Part shown: one piece after another, positions 5,069 through 5,682 of the stretch
How the letters are laid out: each line of letters starts with the position of its first letter
How positions within the stretch are numbered: the stretch's first letter is position 1
From: Fusobacterium sp.
GTDB taxonomy: Bacteria > Fusobacteriota > Fusobacteriia > Fusobacteriales > Fusobacteriaceae
Direction of reading: 5' to 3'
DNA length: 5,682 nt
Assembly: GCA_030527385.1 (NCBI GenBank)
Contig: JAUNAY010000081.1
Coordinates: forward strand, 1-5,682
Program-made: the position numbers and the translations under genes
Notes under the pieces: model-generated
Seen by the model: only the letters and a program-made list of their open reading frames with translations
Told to the model about the DNA's origin: nothing
Database searches by the model: none

Positions 5069-5075
5069 GAGGTGA
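5069..5075 (+). promoter_or_regulatory. Ribosome binding site selecting the GTG at 5084
   Basis: GAGGTGA is spaced 8 nt from the GTG at 5084. The GTG at 5072 lies inside this sequence and its only other upstream candidate (GGGGGAG, 5044-5050) is about 21 nt away, too far for usual use. Confidence 0.55.
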
Positions 5076-5083
5076 AATTAAAA

Positions 5084-5353
5084 GTGTTATTAAGTTTTTT
5101 AGTTTTCATACTAACTTTTGCTTTTACACTATATGGAGTAGAATATGTTATGGATCCCTTTGGAAAATTTCTTTTTGTTAATCCTATTGAGATATTAGGT
5201 TCTCTTGCTTTCTCAATAGCTTACGTTACAGGAATTGCACCAAAAATAGCTCTATTTATAGCAGTTGCTTTTTTAGCTATTCCTGCTACTGTATTAGTAA
5301 TAGTCTTAACTAGAAATATAAAAAGAAAGAGAAAAAACAAGTTTAAACTTTAA
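5084..5353 (+). CDS. Small hypothetical membrane protein, about 89 aa
   Basis: I do not recognise this family. From the preferred GTG at 5084 the protein has 89 residues; a GTG at 5072 would add MKLK. The N-terminus is a hydrophobic segment (about 1-18), then comes a short loop with acidic and aromatic residues (VEYVMDPFGKF), then hydrophobic segments at about 34-50 and 53-76, and finally a strongly basic tail (RNIKRKRKNKFK). By the positive-inside rule the tail is cytoplasmic. The first segment could be a signal anchor. No cysteines or known motifs are visible. The gene has its own extended -10 promoter and a terminator 11 bp after the stop, so it is a single-gene unit, divergent from the ORP-like operon. 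Whether it shares regulation with that operon cannot be judged; it may simply be a neighbour. Confidence 0.7.
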   Translation: MLLSFLVFILTFAFTLYGVEYVMDPFGKFLFVNPIEILGSLAFSIAYVTGIAPKIALFIAVAFLAIPATVLVIVLTRNIKRKRKNKFKL

Positions 5354-5363
5354 TATAGTTACT

Positions 5364-5393
5364 AATGCTAAGGTTAAGTCCTTGGCATTTTTT
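5364..5393 (+). terminator. Intrinsic terminator of the small membrane protein gene
   Basis: AATGCTAAGG (5364-5373) pairs with CCTTGGCATT (5380-5389) with one T-G wobble around a 6-nt loop. A run of six T (5388-5393) follows. It lies just past the stop of the small membrane protein gene at 5353. Confidence 0.85.
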
Positions 5394-5404
5394 ATATTAA
5401 CAAA

Positions 5405-5440
5405 TATAAAAAGACTCAAGCCCTTCTTAGAACTTGAGTC
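5405..5440 (-). terminator. Intrinsic terminator of the esterase-like gene
   Basis: On the minus strand, GACTCAAG (5440-5433) pairs perfectly with CTTGAGTC (5420-5413) around a 12-nt loop, followed by TTTTTATATTTG. It lies 8 bp after the stop of the minus-strand gene at 5448. Its stem core resembles the terminator at 2011-2036. Confidence 0.85.
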
Positions 5441-5447
5441 ATATAAG

Positions 5448-5682
5448 TTATTTTATTTTCTCATTGAAAAATCTGAAGAAATTACACATATCACGTGCTA
5501 CATACTCCCAAGTATGTTCTTCACCTCTGCATAAATAACCTTTAAAATTACATTTTTTCTTTTTCATTCTGCCCATAACATCTATCCACTGTTGCAACAT
5601 TAAATGATTTACTCTATCTTCTAATCCTACACTTGCATAAAAATACTTATCTTTTAATCTATTAAAATCTATTTTTTTTATC
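5448..5682 (-). CDS. Putative esterase (alpha/beta-hydrolase, esterase D-like), C-terminal part only
   Basis: An open minus-strand frame runs from the right edge to a TAA at 5450-5448, giving 77 residues with the start outside the window. The read includes KYFYASVGLEDRV (about 12-24), QQWIDVMGRMKKK (30-42), YLCRGEEHTWEYVARD (49-64) and a Phe-rich end (NFFRFF). The 'GEEHTWEYVARD' stretch resembles the C-terminal catalytic-histidine region of esterase D-type alpha/beta hydrolases, which typically read G-x-H-x-W-x-Y-W followed by a short helix; here H56 would be the triad His. The nucleophile serine and acid lie beyond the window and cannot be checked. A good terminator follows the stop, supporting a real gene. 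The family call comes from a short motif and could be wrong; that it is coding is more certain. Confidence 0.65.
   Translation of the reverse strand, partial: IKKIDFNRLKDKYFYASVGLEDRVNHLMLQQWIDVMGRMKKKKCNFKGYLCRGEEHTWEYVARDMCNFFRFFNEKIK

Noticed and set aside
4859..5071. A sigma54 promoter as in the Desulfovibrio ORP operons
   Set aside because: No GG-N10-GC pair at the right place, no sigma54 activator gene in the window, and a near-consensus sigma70-type promoter explains the operon.

Overview
This is an AT-rich, low-GC bacterial window. The Shine-Dalgarno sequences are strong (GGGAGG, AAGGAG) and genes abut or overlap tightly. The gene content is what anaerobes carry: ferredoxin-containing MinD-type ATPases, NifX-fold proteins and paired short chromate-family transporters. 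A Fusobacterium-like or clostridial anaerobe fits; I lean to Fusobacterium, but that is inference from composition and gene content only.

Layout. Left edge (+ strand): the 3' part of a DUF1275/YoaK-family membrane protein that enters from outside the window, followed 14 bp later by an unrecognised 64-residue protein. Both end at a bidirectional hairpin terminator (768-804). Next, on the minus strand, are two half-size chromate (CHR) transporter genes joined by a TAATG overlap (1888->810). The core of the window is a five-gene minus-strand cluster reading from 4858 down to 2044: a UPF0251/DUF134 helix-turn-helix protein, a NifX/ORP-fold protein with a His/Cys-rich tail, a second NifX/ORP-fold protein with no Cys or His, and two tandem P-loop ATPases, each with an inserted 2x[4Fe-4S] ferredoxin domain. 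A terminator at 2011-2036 closes it. A divergent intergenic region (4859-5083) holds a near-consensus sigma70-type promoter for this cluster, a 16-bp perfect palindrome over its predicted start of transcription, and an extended -10 promoter for a small plus-strand membrane protein (5084-5353). The right edge carries the 3' end of an esterase-like gene on the minus strand (5448 onward) with its own terminator.

How the genes work together. The five-gene cluster resembles, in gene content, the anaerobe 'orange protein' (ORP) system of Desulfovibrio: NifX/MTH1175-fold proteins plus paired ferredoxin-MinD ATPases. There it is driven by a sigma54 activator. Here no sigma54 gene or promoter is seen; a UPF0251 protein is the first gene, behind a sigma70-type promoter with an operator-like palindrome. 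A reasonable model is a metal or Fe-S/Mo-S cofactor handling system in which the ATPases load or move a metal cluster on the small NifX-fold proteins and the UPF0251 protein regulates the operon. The function is inferred, not shown. No tRNA, rRNA, CRISPR array or mobile element was seen, and no gene-free stretch exceeds 300 bases.
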